Notes: generated from the sequence alone by a model not told the origin. DNA of 15,676 bases from JBKPNX01 sp046732855 (GCA_046732855.1 JBKPNX010000088.1:1-15676), one strand, 5' to 3'. Shown: positions 1 to 7,601, numbered from the stretch's first letter. Numbers and translations: made by a program.

Positions 1-60
1 ACCCAGATCTCCCCGCGGCGCCGCGCGAGAACCCAGATCTCGCCGCAGCGCCGCCCGAGG
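1..60 (+). repeat. Two tandem 30-bp units in the SPOR-protein linker
   Basis: Bases 1-30 and 31-60 both begin acccagatct and agree at most positions (…ccgcggcgccgc… against …ccgcagcgccgc…). Each unit encodes ten residues of the type NPDLxAAPxE. More copies may lie to the left of the window. The unit is a multiple of three, so copy-number change would keep the reading frame. Confidence 0.75.
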
Positions 61-584
61 CCGAGGATCCCGGCGCGGCGCCGACCGGTCCGGAGCAGAG
101 CCCGCCGACCGCGCCGGCAGCGCCCAGCGCAGCGACGGAACCCGCCATTGCGGCCGCACCGCCGGCGCCGCCGCAGAAGCCAGCGCGCGCGGCTTCGGCG
201 ACCACGGCCGAGAGAGCGGCGGACGTGCGTCCCGCGGGCGCGGTCGGCAGCGGACCGAGCCCCGGCGCGCAGTCACGGCCCCCCTCGAACGAAACCGCGG
301 CGCTCAGCCCGACGCAGACGCCACCGATCGCCGCCGATGGCGATTTCCGCATCCAGCTGGCGGCCGTACGGGGGCAGGCAGACGCCCGGCGCGCCTGGGA
401 GCTGTTCGCGCGTGACCTGGGGCCGACGCTGCGGGGCGTCGAGCCGATTTTCGAGCGCGCGGACACGGTGAACGGCGTGTTCTACCGGGTCCAGATCGGG
501 CCGTTCGCCAGACAGGAGGCGGCGGAGAGCCTGTGCGATCAGCTCAAGCAGCATAATGCGAGCTGCTTCGTCATCCGCCGCTGA
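1..584 (+). CDS. SPOR-domain protein, C-terminal part (5' end outside window)
   Basis: This frame is open from the left edge (first full codon at base 3) to TGA at 582-584, so about 193 C-terminal residues are present. The first ~110 residues are an Ala/Pro-rich, low-complexity linker that begins with two 10-residue repeats. The last ~80 residues (from GDFRIQLAAV to the end) match a SPOR domain: a first strand FRIQLAA, a middle helix with ARRAWELFARDL, and the second strand FYRVQIGPF followed by a helix containing DQLKQ. SPOR domains bind denuded peptidoglycan at division sites, so the protein probably acts in the periplasm, anchored by an N-terminal membrane segment that would lie upstream of the window. 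In alphaproteobacteria a SPOR protein commonly precedes nagZ, as here. The end overlaps nagZ by 29 bases, suggesting coupled translation. Family assignment is firm; the precise role is not known. Confidence 0.85.
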   Translation, partial: PDLPAAPRENPDLAAAPPEAEDPGAAPTGPEQSPPTAPAAPSAATEPAIAAAPPAPPQKPARAASATTAERAADVRPAGAVGSGPSPGAQSRPPSNETAALSPTQTPPIAADGDFRIQLAAVRGQADARRAWELFARDLGPTLRGVEPIFERADTVNGVFYRVQIGPFARQEAAESLCDQLKQHNASCFVIRR

Positions 585-1647
585 GCCGGGCGCCCCCGAG
601 CCGAACGCCGCTGCATCGGGCCGACCGATCAAGGCGGCGATCGTCGGCGTGGCCGGGCCCGTGCTCGGCGAAGACGAGCGGGCGCTGCTACGCGAAAAGT
701 CTCCTTGGGGCTTCATCCTGTTCGCCCGCAACTGCGCGCACCCGGACCAGGTGCGGGCGCTCGTCGACGACCTGCGCGCGGCCGTGGAGCGCGCCGATGC
801 GCCGGTACTGATCGACCAGGAAGGCGGCCGCGTGGCGCGCCTTGCGCCACCGAACTGGCCGGTGCGGCTGCCGGCCCGCCGGATCGGCCAGCTGGCCGAA
901 CGCGATCGCCACGCCGGCATCGAAGCGGCGTGGCTGCACGGCCGGCTGATCGCGCGCGATCTCCTGCCGCTTGGCATCAGCGTGGTGTGCGCGCCGGTGC
1001 TCGATCTGGCGCAGCCAGGTCAGACGCTGGCGATCGGCGACCGCGCGTTGGCCGCGGATCCGGAGCTGGTCGCCGTCCTTGGCCAGGCGATGATCGAAGG
1101 CTTCCTCGCCGGCGGCGTGTTGCCGGTGATCAAGCATCTGCCCGGGCACGGCCGGGCGGGCCAGGACAGCCATGTCGGCCTGCCCGTCGTCGGCGCCGCC
1201 GCCGAGCAGATGGCCGTCGCCGACTGGCTGCCGTTTCGCGCCTGCCGGGCGGCGCCCTTCGCGATGACCGCGCACGTGCTCTATCCGGCCCTCGACGCGA
1301 CGCGGCCCGCGACCTTGTCGCCGACCATCATCTCGAGCGTGATCCGCGACGCGATCGGCTTTGAGGGCGCTCTCATCAGCGACGATCTGAGCATGGGGGC
1401 GCTGTCCGGCTCGCTCGGCGAGCGCACCGCCGCTGCGCACGCCGCGGGCTGCGACCTTGCGCTCCACTGCAACGGCAAGTTCGAGGAGATGACCGAGGTG
1501 CTGCACGCCGCCGGGGCTCTCGATGGCGCGAGCGCAGTCCGGGCGGGCGCCGCGCTCGCCGGCGCGCGCGCGCCGCAGGCGTTCGATGGGCGGAGCGGCG
1601 ATGTTCGCCTCGCCGGTCTGCTCGGCGCGGCCGAAGCCACGGCCTGA
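556..1647 (+). CDS. nagZ: Beta-N-acetylhexosaminidase (glycoside hydrolase family 3)
   Basis: NagZ removes N-acetylglucosamine from 1,6-anhydro-muropeptides in the cytoplasm during cell-wall recycling. The 363-residue product carries the family hallmarks: WGFILFARN (residues ~51-59), the substrate-binding segment DQEGGRVARL, the loop KHLPGHG at 193-199 followed by DSH at 204-206 (the KH-PGHG-DSH block holding the mobile catalytic His of this family), and SDDLSMGAL from residue 275, which contains the nucleophile Asp. There is no signal peptide, as expected for a cytosolic enzyme. The ATG at 556 lies inside the preceding SPOR gene and gives about 24 residues ahead of the first core strand (KAAIVGVAG). 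No other ATG, GTG or TTG precedes that strand in frame, so this start is effectively forced, although no strong ribosome-binding site is visible. Length is normal for the family. Confidence 0.95.
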   Translation: MRAASSSAAEPGAPEPNAAASGRPIKAAIVGVAGPVLGEDERALLREKSPWGFILFARNCAHPDQVRALVDDLRAAVERADAPVLIDQEGGRVARLAPPNWPVRLPARRIGQLAERDRHAGIEAAWLHGRLIARDLLPLGISVVCAPVLDLAQPGQTLAIGDRALAADPELVAVLGQAMIEGFLAGGVLPVIKHLPGHGRAGQDSHVGLPVVGAAAEQMAVADWLPFRACRAAPFAMTAHVLYPALDATRPATLSPTIISSVIRDAIGFEGALISDDLSMGALSGSLGERTAAAHAAGCDLALHCNGKFEEMTEVLHAAGALDGASAVRAGAALAGARAPQAFDGRSGDVRLAGLLGAAEATA

Positions 1648-1662
1648 ACGGGCGTCCGGTGC

Positions 1663-2352
1663 ATGGATCTCCCGACCGTCGTCCACACGGTCTCGGTCTG
1701 GTTCCTGCCGGTGGTCCTCGCGATCACCTTGCACGAAGCTGCGCACGGCTGGGTGGCCGCGCGCTGCGGCGACGACACCGCGAAAATGCTGGGCCGGGTC
1801 AGCTTTAACCCGATCAAGCACGTGGACACGTTCGGCACGTTGCTCCTGCCGGCGCTGCTGCTCCTGCTCAAGTCGCCGATCCTCTTCGGCTACGCCAAGC
1901 CGGTGCCGGTCAACTTCAGACGCCTGCGCGATCCCAAGCGGGACATGATCTGGGTGGCGCTGGCGGGGCCCGGCGTGAACGTGCTGCTGGCCTTCGTCGC
2001 GGCGCTGTTGCTGCATCCGGCGGTATACCTGTCGCCGGCGGTCGCGCCCTGGGTCGGCGAGAACCTGGTCAACGCCATTTACATCAACGTGATCCTCGCC
2101 GTGTTCAACATGCTGCCCGTGCCGCCGCTGGATGGCGGGCGAGTGGTGACCGGCCTGCTGCCCGGCCGCGCCGCGTGGCGCTTTGCCCAGCTGGAGCGCT
2201 ACGGTCTGCTGATCGTGATCGGGCTGATGTTCCTGGTGCCCGTGGCGACCAGCTCCTTGCTCGGCTTCGAGTTCAATCCGCTCTGGGAGGTGCTCCAGCC
2301 ACTGATCCGGGGCCTGTACATTCTGGTCGTGACCCTGGCTGGACAGGGTTAG
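1663..2352 (+). CDS. Site-2 protease family (M50) membrane metalloprotease
   Basis: This 229-residue protein is strongly hydrophobic with several predicted transmembrane segments. It carries the zinc-protease signature HEAAH at residues 24-28 in the first membrane helix and the second M50 motif around N149-D157 (NMLPVPPLDGG), where D157 should be the third zinc ligand. Such proteins cleave substrates within or next to the membrane. The small type seen here, without a PDZ domain, is common in bacteria but has no general substrate. The gene starts 15 bases after nagZ and ends 6 bases before the scpA ATG, so it probably belongs to the same transcript. No strong Shine-Dalgarno sequence precedes the ATG. 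Fold and catalytic motif are clear; the substrate cannot be inferred. Confidence 0.9.
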   Translation: MDLPTVVHTVSVWFLPVVLAITLHEAAHGWVAARCGDDTAKMLGRVSFNPIKHVDTFGTLLLPALLLLLKSPILFGYAKPVPVNFRRLRDPKRDMIWVALAGPGVNVLLAFVAALLLHPAVYLSPAVAPWVGENLVNAIYINVILAVFNMLPVPPLDGGRVVTGLLPGRAAWRFAQLERYGLLIVIGLMFLVPVATSSLLGFEFNPLWEVLQPLIRGLYILVVTLAGQG

Positions 2353-2358
2353 CGGTTG

Positions 2359-3120
2359 ATGCTGGCCGTGAACACCTCGTCCGCACCCCTCGGCGGCAAT
2401 GCCGGTTTCGTGGTCGACCTCGAGGGGTTCGAGGGCCCGATCGATCTGCTGCTGAGCCTGGCGCGCGAGCAGAAGGTCGATCTGGCGAGGATCTCGATCC
2501 TCGCGCTCGCCGAGCAGTACCTCGCCTACATCCAGCGGGCGCGCGACCTCCAGCTGGAGCTCGCCGCCGACTACCTGGTGATGGCGGCCTGGCTCGCCTA
2601 CCTCAAGTCGCGGCTCTTGCTGCCCGAAGCGCCGGATGACGATGAGCCGAGCGGCGCGGAGCTCGCCGCGGCGCTTGCCGAGCGCCTGCGCCGCCTGGCC
2701 GCGATCCGGCGCGTCTCTGAGGAGCTGCTGACCCGGTCCCGCCTGGGCTTCGAGCGCTGGCCCCGCGGCTGCCCCGAGGGCATCGCGGTGCGCCACCAGA
2801 GCCGCTTTCGTCTCGCCTTGCACGAGCTGCTGCAGGCGTATGTCGACCAGCGGCTGCGCACCGCCGAGCAAAAGCTCACCCTCGTGCGCGCGCCGGTGTT
2901 CCGGGTGGAAGACGCGCTCCGGCGCCTGACCAGCATGCTCGGCGGCCCCGACTGGCAGAACCTGCTGCTCTATCTGCCGCCCGGCCTGAACGACGAACTG
3001 CTGCGCCGCTCGGCGCTCGCCGCCCATCTCGGCGCGTGCCTGGAGCTCGCGCGCGAGGGCACGATCGAGCTGAGCCAGGCGGCGCCGTTCGGACCGATCT
3101 ACATCCGGCGCCGACGCTAA
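2359..3120 (+). CDS. scpA: Segregation and condensation protein A (kleisin)
   Basis: ScpA is the kleisin subunit that bridges the heads of the Smc dimer and recruits ScpB, compacting and separating chromosomes. The N-terminal Smc-binding domain is recognised by DLEGFEGPIDLLLSLAREQK (about residues 20-39) and the following helix ending EQYLAYI. The helix containing LVMAAWLAYLKSRLLLP is another family signature. The C-terminal winged-helix region (from about residue 175) contains VFRVEDALRRL. A TTG at 2356 is in frame, but the adjacent ATG at 2359 is preferred, giving 253 residues, normal for the family. The TAA stop (3118-3120) overlaps the stop codon of the convergent TPR gene. In most genomes scpB follows directly; here it is 2.6 kb away. 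Confidence 0.94.
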   Translation: MLAVNTSSAPLGGNAGFVVDLEGFEGPIDLLLSLAREQKVDLARISILALAEQYLAYIQRARDLQLELAADYLVMAAWLAYLKSRLLLPEAPDDDEPSGAELAAALAERLRRLAAIRRVSEELLTRSRLGFERWPRGCPEGIAVRHQSRFRLALHELLQAYVDQRLRTAEQKLTLVRAPVFRVEDALRRLTSMLGGPDWQNLLLYLPPGLNDELLRRSALAAHLGACLELAREGTIELSQAAPFGPIYIRRRR

Positions 3121-4553
3121 TTGGTACTTGCGTGGAGGTAGCTGCTGGCTTCCTTCAACCCCGCGCGCTGCGCATCGCGGACCGTCGTTTTCACCAGCGC
3201 TGCGTAATAGCCTTTCGCCGTCTCCCCATCATCGAGAGCCTGTGCCGCGCGCGCGGCGCCGAGCATGCCATTCAGCCGGTTGGGGTACAGCGCGAGCGAG
3301 CGCTCGTAGGCCTCCTCTCCGCTGCGATCGGCGGCCTGCTCGAGCTCACCGAGGCGGTTGAGCGCGCGCTCGGCATCGGCCTGCCTGCCCAGGTGCGCCG
3401 CGCCGAGGCCTCGGCCGAACCACGTTACTGCTTCCGGCCAGGGGAACCGCTCCCATTGAACTCCGTCGTAAGGCCGGGGCACGAGGTCCGCCGCTTCGCT
3501 CCAGGCTCGGCGCTCGAGCGCATACCGCGCCGGTATCGAGGAGGTGTGGAACGCGGTCTTGAAGGTCGGCTGCAGGCCCTTGGTCGAACGAAGGCGGTCA
3601 AGTTGCCGCGCGGCCGCATCGTCGTCGCCCCGCTGGAGATAGGCGTAGACGAGGTATTCGATCGCGTGTGGGAACTCGTCCCAGACCTACTGGTCGCGAT
3701 CGCCCGCGGGATGCGCCAATGCCGCATCGGCCGCCTTCAGGTTGCCCTCGACGACTTCGGGCCAGTTGCCAAGACGCGTGAAGATGTGGGTCGGCATGTG
3801 CAGGGCGTGCGGATTGTCGGGCGCGATCTCGGCATAGGAGCGCACGACGTCGAGGGAGTCGTGCTCGCGCCCCCGGCTGTCGTTCGCGTGAATCAGATAG
3901 TGGATCGATCCTGGATGGTCGGGATGGTTGGCGTGGACGGCGAGCAGGATTTCGGCGGCGCGATTTTGGTGGTCGAGCGAGCTTCCGCCGGCCGGCGCCG
4001 TCGCGAGGTGCGCCAGAGCATAAAGGGTCGCCGCATCCGGGTCGTCGGGGAAGCGCTGGTAAACGACTGCCATGGCCTTCTCCCAGCGCCCGATTCTCGC
4101 CCAGTAGTCGGCGCTGTCGGGATCCTGGAAAAACGCCACCGCGGCGGCGACATAGAACCGCTCGCGCTCGGTCGCCGGCGCGAGCGCGTTGGCTCGCTGA
4201 ACGGCTGCCCACCCCTCGTGCAGCTCCTCCGGCCCCGGCCGCGTCGGCCAGAGCGGTTGGAACAGAGACATCGCGATCCCCCATTGCGCCATCGCGCATC
4301 CCGGATCGAGCTCTGCGACGTGGGCAAAGCCAGCCTTCGCCTGCGGGTAGGTCATATGATGGAGCAGAGCGACGGCGTGGTTGAACTCCACCTGCGCTTG
4401 CGCAGAGCAGGAAATCGGGAAATCCACCTCGCCAAGGTGGTCTGTAGCCGCCTCCGATCCCGGGGTGAATCCGGCGATAGTCGCGGGCAGCATGAGCAGC
4501 GCTGCGAGCGCTGGGCGCCACTTGATGCGCATCGTCACGATTCTGTCGGGCAT
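3117..4553 (-). pseudogene. Exported TPR-like repeat protein interrupted by an in-frame TAG
   Basis: Reading leftwards from ATG 4553 the frame encodes an N-terminal signal peptide (MRIKWRPALAALLMLPATIAG core) and then a helical-repeat protein of a family annotated only as tetratricopeptide-repeat protein. Recognisable segments are NHAVALLHHMTYPQAKAGF, PGCAMAQWGIAMSLFQPLWP, HPGSIHYLIHANDS and PHALHMPTHIFTRLGNWPEV. Codon 289 is TAG (3689-3687), yet the same frame continues uninterrupted with VWDEFPHAIEYLVYAYLQRG and a further ~170 residues to a second TAG at 3119-3117. Both sides match one family, so this is one 478-codon gene with a nonsense change, not two genes and not a frameshift. The start is supported by GGGAGGAG five bases before the ATG. 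Function is unknown; the product should be periplasmic. It is divergent from a LysR gene that may regulate it. A truncated 288-residue product is possible, and a sequencing error cannot be excluded. Confidence 0.8.
3687..3689 (-). other. In-frame amber codon inside the TPR-like gene
   Basis: On the minus strand the codons read GAC CAG TAG GTC TGG GAC GAG. The residues after the stop (VWDEFPHA) continue the family sequence without any shift. By recollection of the family, an aromatic residue such as Tyr is usual near this position, so TAC or TAT to TAG is a simple explanation. Confidence 0.85.
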
Positions 4554-4558
4554 CTTGG

Positions 4559-4566
4559 CTCCTCCC
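4559..4566 (-). promoter_or_regulatory. Strong Shine-Dalgarno site that sets the TPR-gene start
   Basis: The minus strand reads GGGAGGAG, then five bases, then ATG at 4553. This selects the 4553 start over the longer in-frame extension to 4613, whose extra 20 residues do not resemble a signal peptide. Confidence 0.7.
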
Positions 4567-4738
4567 GTCGTTTTGGAGGCGCGCGCCGTCTGCACACATC
4601 GCTCGCATCGCATTGGCCAGCCAGGATCGGCGCCGGTTCAAGCGCTGCACGCCGATCTATGGCCGCGGCCTGGCCTGAATGCGGTGGCGGGTCGGACGAC
4701 GGCCCCTGCCAGATCCGGCACAAGGTGCGCTGATCGTC

Positions 4739-4755
4739 GCGGATTGATAATCCGC
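4739..4755. promoter_or_regulatory. Palindrome overlapping the candidate -35 box
   Basis: GCGGATT and AATCCGC form a perfect 7-bp inverted repeat around the 3-base centre GAT. It lies in the divergent TPR/LysR intergenic region and could be an operator for the LysR protein or another regulator. It is not a strict T-N11-A site. Confidence 0.4.
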
Positions 4756-4771
4756 CTGCTCCGGATATCAT
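4744..4771 (+). promoter_or_regulatory. Candidate sigma-70 promoter for the LysR gene
   Basis: TTGATA (4744-4749) and TATCAT (4766-4771) are separated by 16 bases and lie 27 bases before the LysR ATG. The -35 box sits inside one palindrome and the expected transcription start falls in the next. The assignment rests on consensus resemblance only. Confidence 0.4.
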
Positions 4772-4790
4772 CGTCAACGCAACGTTGACG
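4772..4790. promoter_or_regulatory. Palindrome just upstream of the LysR start codon
   Basis: CGTCAACG and CGTTGACG form a perfect 8-bp inverted repeat around CAA, seven bases before the LysR ATG and immediately after the candidate -10 box. Its position would suit autorepression. A role as a hairpin in the 5' untranslated leader is the alternative. Confidence 0.5.
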
Positions 4791-4797
4791 CTCGACC

Positions 4798-5703
4798 ATG
4801 GATACATTGGAGTGTATGCGGGTTTACGCCTGCGTCGTTGAGGCCGGGGGCTTCTCGGAAGCGGCGCGGCGTCTCGGCCTTTCAAAGGCGCTCGCAAGCA
4901 AGTATGTCGGCCAGCTGGAGCAACGCCTCGGCGTCTCTCTGCTCAACCGGACGACGCGCAAGGTCACGCCCACGGAAATCGGTAATGCGTACTATGCCCG
5001 CTGCGCGCGGATCGTCGGCGACTTGGAGAACCTCGAGGGGTCGCTCCACGCGGACCACGCGGCCCCGCGCGGTCACCTGCGCATTGCCGGTCCGCTCATC
5101 TTCGGCGAGGATGCGCTGGTCGGTTGCGTGACGGCCTTCCTCGAACAGCACCCAGGAGTATCGGTCGACCTCGTGCTGGAGGCGCGCACGGTCGACATCG
5201 TCGCCGAGGGCTTCGATCTGGCCGTGCGGATCGGGGAGCTCGCGGACACGCGCCTGATCGCGCGCCGGATCACGTCGTACTGCTATGCCCTATGCGCATC
5301 GCCCGATTACCTCGCCCGCGTCGGCGCGCCGGCCACGCCCGAGGCCTTGGCGGGACACGCGTGCATCGTGAACTCCGCGATCAGCCCGACCAACCACTGG
5401 CTCTTCATGGTCGAAGGTAAGCGTCGATCCGTCGCCGTGCGCCCGCGGATTCGGGTCAATTGCGCGCGGCCGGTGCGCGATCTGGCGCTGGCCGGCCATG
5501 GCATCGGTCTTTGTCTCCTGCCCACGGTGCAGGAGGACATCGCCACGGGCCGCCTCGTCCGCCTGCTCGAGACTTACGAGGCGTACGATCGCACCGTGTA
5601 CGCGGTGTATCCGCACAGCCGATACGTCGCGGGCAAGGTCCGCGCATTCGTCGACCACCTGGTCGATCATTTCCGAGACAGCGCGCATGAGGTAGCGCCA
5701 TGA
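4798..5703 (+). CDS. LysR-family transcriptional regulator
   Basis: The 301-residue protein has the standard LysR layout. An N-terminal winged helix-turn-helix (about residues 3-62: FSEAARRLGLSKALASKYVGQLEQRLG, then LLNRTTRKVTPTEIG) is followed by an effector-binding domain (about 90-295) with strands such as GHLRIAGPLIFGE and the hinge region DLALAGHGIGLCLLP. The N-terminal MDTLECMRVYACVVEAGGF aligns with the usual start of the AaeR/CrgA-like subgroup and supports the ATG at 4798, despite the lack of a clear Shine-Dalgarno sequence. LysR proteins commonly control a divergent neighbour, here the interrupted TPR gene. The TGA stop overlaps the ATG of scpB (ATGA at 5700-5703), so scpB is probably translated from the same transcript. 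The effector is unknown. Confidence 0.92.
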   Translation: MDTLECMRVYACVVEAGGFSEAARRLGLSKALASKYVGQLEQRLGVSLLNRTTRKVTPTEIGNAYYARCARIVGDLENLEGSLHADHAAPRGHLRIAGPLIFGEDALVGCVTAFLEQHPGVSVDLVLEARTVDIVAEGFDLAVRIGELADTRLIARRITSYCYALCASPDYLARVGAPATPEALAGHACIVNSAISPTNHWLFMVEGKRRSVAVRPRIRVNCARPVRDLALAGHGIGLCLLPTVQEDIATGRLVRLLETYEAYDRTVYAVYPHSRYVAGKVRAFVDHLVDHFRDSAHEVAP

Positions 5704-6326
5704 GCCGCGAGCTGGGCAAGAGGATCGTCGAGGCGCTGCTGTTCGCCGCCGAAGGGCCGCTCGAGCCGGCGACCATCCAGGCGCACCTGCCGGGCGGGCT
5801 GCACGCCGGCGAGCTGCTCGACGAGCTGATCGAGGATTACCGCGCGCGGGGGGTGCACCTGGAGCGCCGCGGCAGCCGCTATGCGCTGCGCACCGCGCCC
5901 GAGCTGGCGCCCTATCTGCAGCGCGAGCAGATCCAGACGCGCCGGCTGTCGCGCGCCGCCCTCGAGACGCTCGCGATCATCGCCTACCACCAGCCGATCA
6001 CCCGCGCCGAGCTCGAGGAAATGCGCGGCGTCAGCGTCAGCAAGGGGACGCTCGATCTGCTGCTGGAGACCGGCTGGGTCGCGCCGAAGGGCCGGCGAGA
6101 CACGCCCGGACGCCCGGTCACCTGGGTGACCACGCCGGCGTTTCTGGACCATTTCGATCTCGCCTCGCTCGACGATCTGCCGCGCATCGAGGAGCTGCTC
6201 CAGGTCGGGCTTCTGGCCGGCAGCGCATCCGCCACCGGGATGGAAGGGGACGCCGATCCGGCGGACGACGATGCCGGATGGGCGGACCCCGACGACGGCG
6301 CCCCGGCCACCGGCGGCTCGCCTTGA
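5700..6326 (+). CDS. scpB: Segregation and condensation protein B
   Basis: ScpB dimers bind ScpA in the Smc condensin complex on the chromosome. The 208-residue product shows the two winged-helix domains: the first begins KRIVEALLFAAEGPLEPATI and the second includes ALETLAIIAYHQPITRAELEEMRGVSVSKGTLDLLLETGWV, the most conserved ScpB segment. The C-terminal ~40 residues are an acidic, Asp/Gly-rich tail without conserved motifs. The start overlaps the LysR stop by four bases, with a GAGGT ribosome-binding sequence six bases upstream inside the LysR gene. Expression may therefore depend on transcription reading through the LysR gene instead of following scpA directly. Confidence 0.94.
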   Translation: MSRELGKRIVEALLFAAEGPLEPATIQAHLPGGLHAGELLDELIEDYRARGVHLERRGSRYALRTAPELAPYLQREQIQTRRLSRAALETLAIIAYHQPITRAELEEMRGVSVSKGTLDLLLETGWVAPKGRRDTPGRPVTWVTTPAFLDHFDLASLDDLPRIEELLQVGLLAGSASATGMEGDADPADDDAGWADPDDGAPATGGSP

Positions 6327-6392
6327 CCTGCCCCCGCCGGCACCGTACCTGCTAGCTGGTCCGATCGAACCAGTCCGGCGTTGCTCACCGCG

Positions 6393-7502
6393 ATGGCGCA
6401 TGCGCTCGCGCACCCTGCCCTGACCGAAGCCTGGCCAGTCACGGGCCTCGCGGTAGGCGCATTGCGCCACGCCTATGGCCGGCGGCGCGTGGTCGAGGAC
6501 GTCAGTCTGACCATCCTGCCCGGCGAGGTCCATTGCCTGGTCGGCCCCTCGGGTTGTGGCAAGACCACGATCCTGCGCCTGATCGCCGGTCTCGAGCCGT
6601 TGCAGGGCGGACGCATCGTGATCGACCGCGAGGTGGTCGCCGAGCCCGGCTACGCGGTGGCGCCGGAGGCGCGCCGGGTCGGACTGATGTTCCAGGATTT
6701 CGCCCTGTTCCCCCACCTCAGCGTGCTCGATAACGTGGCCTTCGGCCTGCGCGGCATGTCCGGCAAGGGACGCAAACGACGCGCGCGCGAGCTGCTCGCC
6801 CAGGTCGACATGGCCGGTCACGCCGAAAGCTATCCGCACATGCTCTCGGGCGGGGAGCAGCAGCGCGTCGCGCTCGCCCGCGCGCTGGCGCCGCGGCCGC
6901 GCCTGATGCTGCTCGACGAGCCGTTCTCAAGCCTCGATGCGACCCTGCGCGAGCACGTCCGGGAGGATGCCATCGCGGTGCTGCGTGCCACCGGCACGCC
7001 GGTCCTCATGGTCACCCACGAGGCGGACGAGGCGGTGCGCGTGGCCGACCAGATCCACGTCATGCTGGACGGCCGCATCCTGCAGAGCGGCACGCCGGCG
7101 CAGCTCTACGCGCGGCCCGCGAGCCCGTTCGTCGCCAGCTTCTTCGGCCCGCTCAATCGGTTCAAGGGCTGGGTGATCGCGGGCATGGTCAGCACGCCGC
7201 TTGGCCCGATCGAGGCGGCGGATCTGGCCGACGGCACGCCGGTGGTGGTGCTGATCCGGCCCGAAGCCTTGCGCCTCCTGCGCGACGGCGGGGCATCGCC
7301 GTACCGGTTCCGCGTGCAGCGGGTGCGCGATCTCGGCACCAACCGCCTGCTCGAGCTGGAGTTGCCGGGCGGCCCGCCGCTGGCCGTGCGCCTGACCAGC
7401 GCCGCCGAGTTCGTCGAAAGCGACGTGGTCGCCGTGGAAGTCGATCCGAGTCAGGTCTATGTCTATCGTTCACCGGCGGCGCCGCAGCGCGTCGGACTTT
7501 AG
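6393..7502 (+). CDS. ABC transporter ATP-binding protein, FbpC/PotA-like
   Basis: This 369-residue protein is a complete importer-type ATPase. Walker A is GPSGCGKTT (51-59), the Q-loop is in LMFQDFALFPHLSV, the signature is LSGGEQQR (151-158), Walker B is LMLLDE (171-176) and the switch His is H209 (MVTHEADEA). The C-terminal ~130 residues form a TOBE-like domain (TPLGPIEAADLADGTPVVVLIRPEALRL), as in ferric-iron, polyamine and related importers. The ATG at 6393 is chosen over an in-frame TTG at 6381. The gene starts 66 bases after scpB and ends 99 bases before tatA. No permease or binding-protein gene lies nearby, so the substrate is unknown and the ATPase is an orphan within this window. It must pair with distant subunits or serve another role. 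Confidence 0.88.
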   Translation: MAHALAHPALTEAWPVTGLAVGALRHAYGRRRVVEDVSLTILPGEVHCLVGPSGCGKTTILRLIAGLEPLQGGRIVIDREVVAEPGYAVAPEARRVGLMFQDFALFPHLSVLDNVAFGLRGMSGKGRKRRARELLAQVDMAGHAESYPHMLSGGEQQRVALARALAPRPRLMLLDEPFSSLDATLREHVREDAIAVLRATGTPVLMVTHEADEAVRVADQIHVMLDGRILQSGTPAQLYARPASPFVASFFGPLNRFKGWVIAGMVSTPLGPIEAADLADGTPVVVLIRPEALRLLRDGGASPYRFRVQRVRDLGTNRLLELELPGGPPLAVRLTSAAEFVESDVVAVEVDPSQVYVYRSPAAPQRVGL

Positions 7503-7601
7503 CCGTCGTTGCGTGGTTAGGGCTTTTTTGCGACACTTCACGTCAGCTATGGCGGGGCGCCTCGAGCGGGCGAGCTCTGCGTGCAGCGGGGGAGTTTCCC
7601 G

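Noticed and set aside
688..3027. A 779-codon open frame on the minus strand across nagZ, the M50 gene and scpA
   Set aside because: It runs opposite to three clearly identified genes, and its product is a Gln/Arg/His-rich string typical of antisense reading in high-GC DNA.
3425..3727. A frameshift as the cause of the TPR gene break
   Set aside because: The family sequence continues in exactly the same frame right after the TAG, so a nonsense codon explains the break and no shift is needed.
3036..4733. A 565-codon open frame on the + strand across the TPR-like gene
   Set aside because: It is antisense to a gene with a ribosome-binding site, a signal peptide and family motifs, and its translation is Arg/Val-rich without recognisable domains. 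Long antisense frames are common at this G+C.
7501..7529. Possible intrinsic terminator after the ABC ATPase (six T at 7524-7529)
   Set aside because: The only upstream pairing is a 4-5 bp stem with a long loop, too weak to call.
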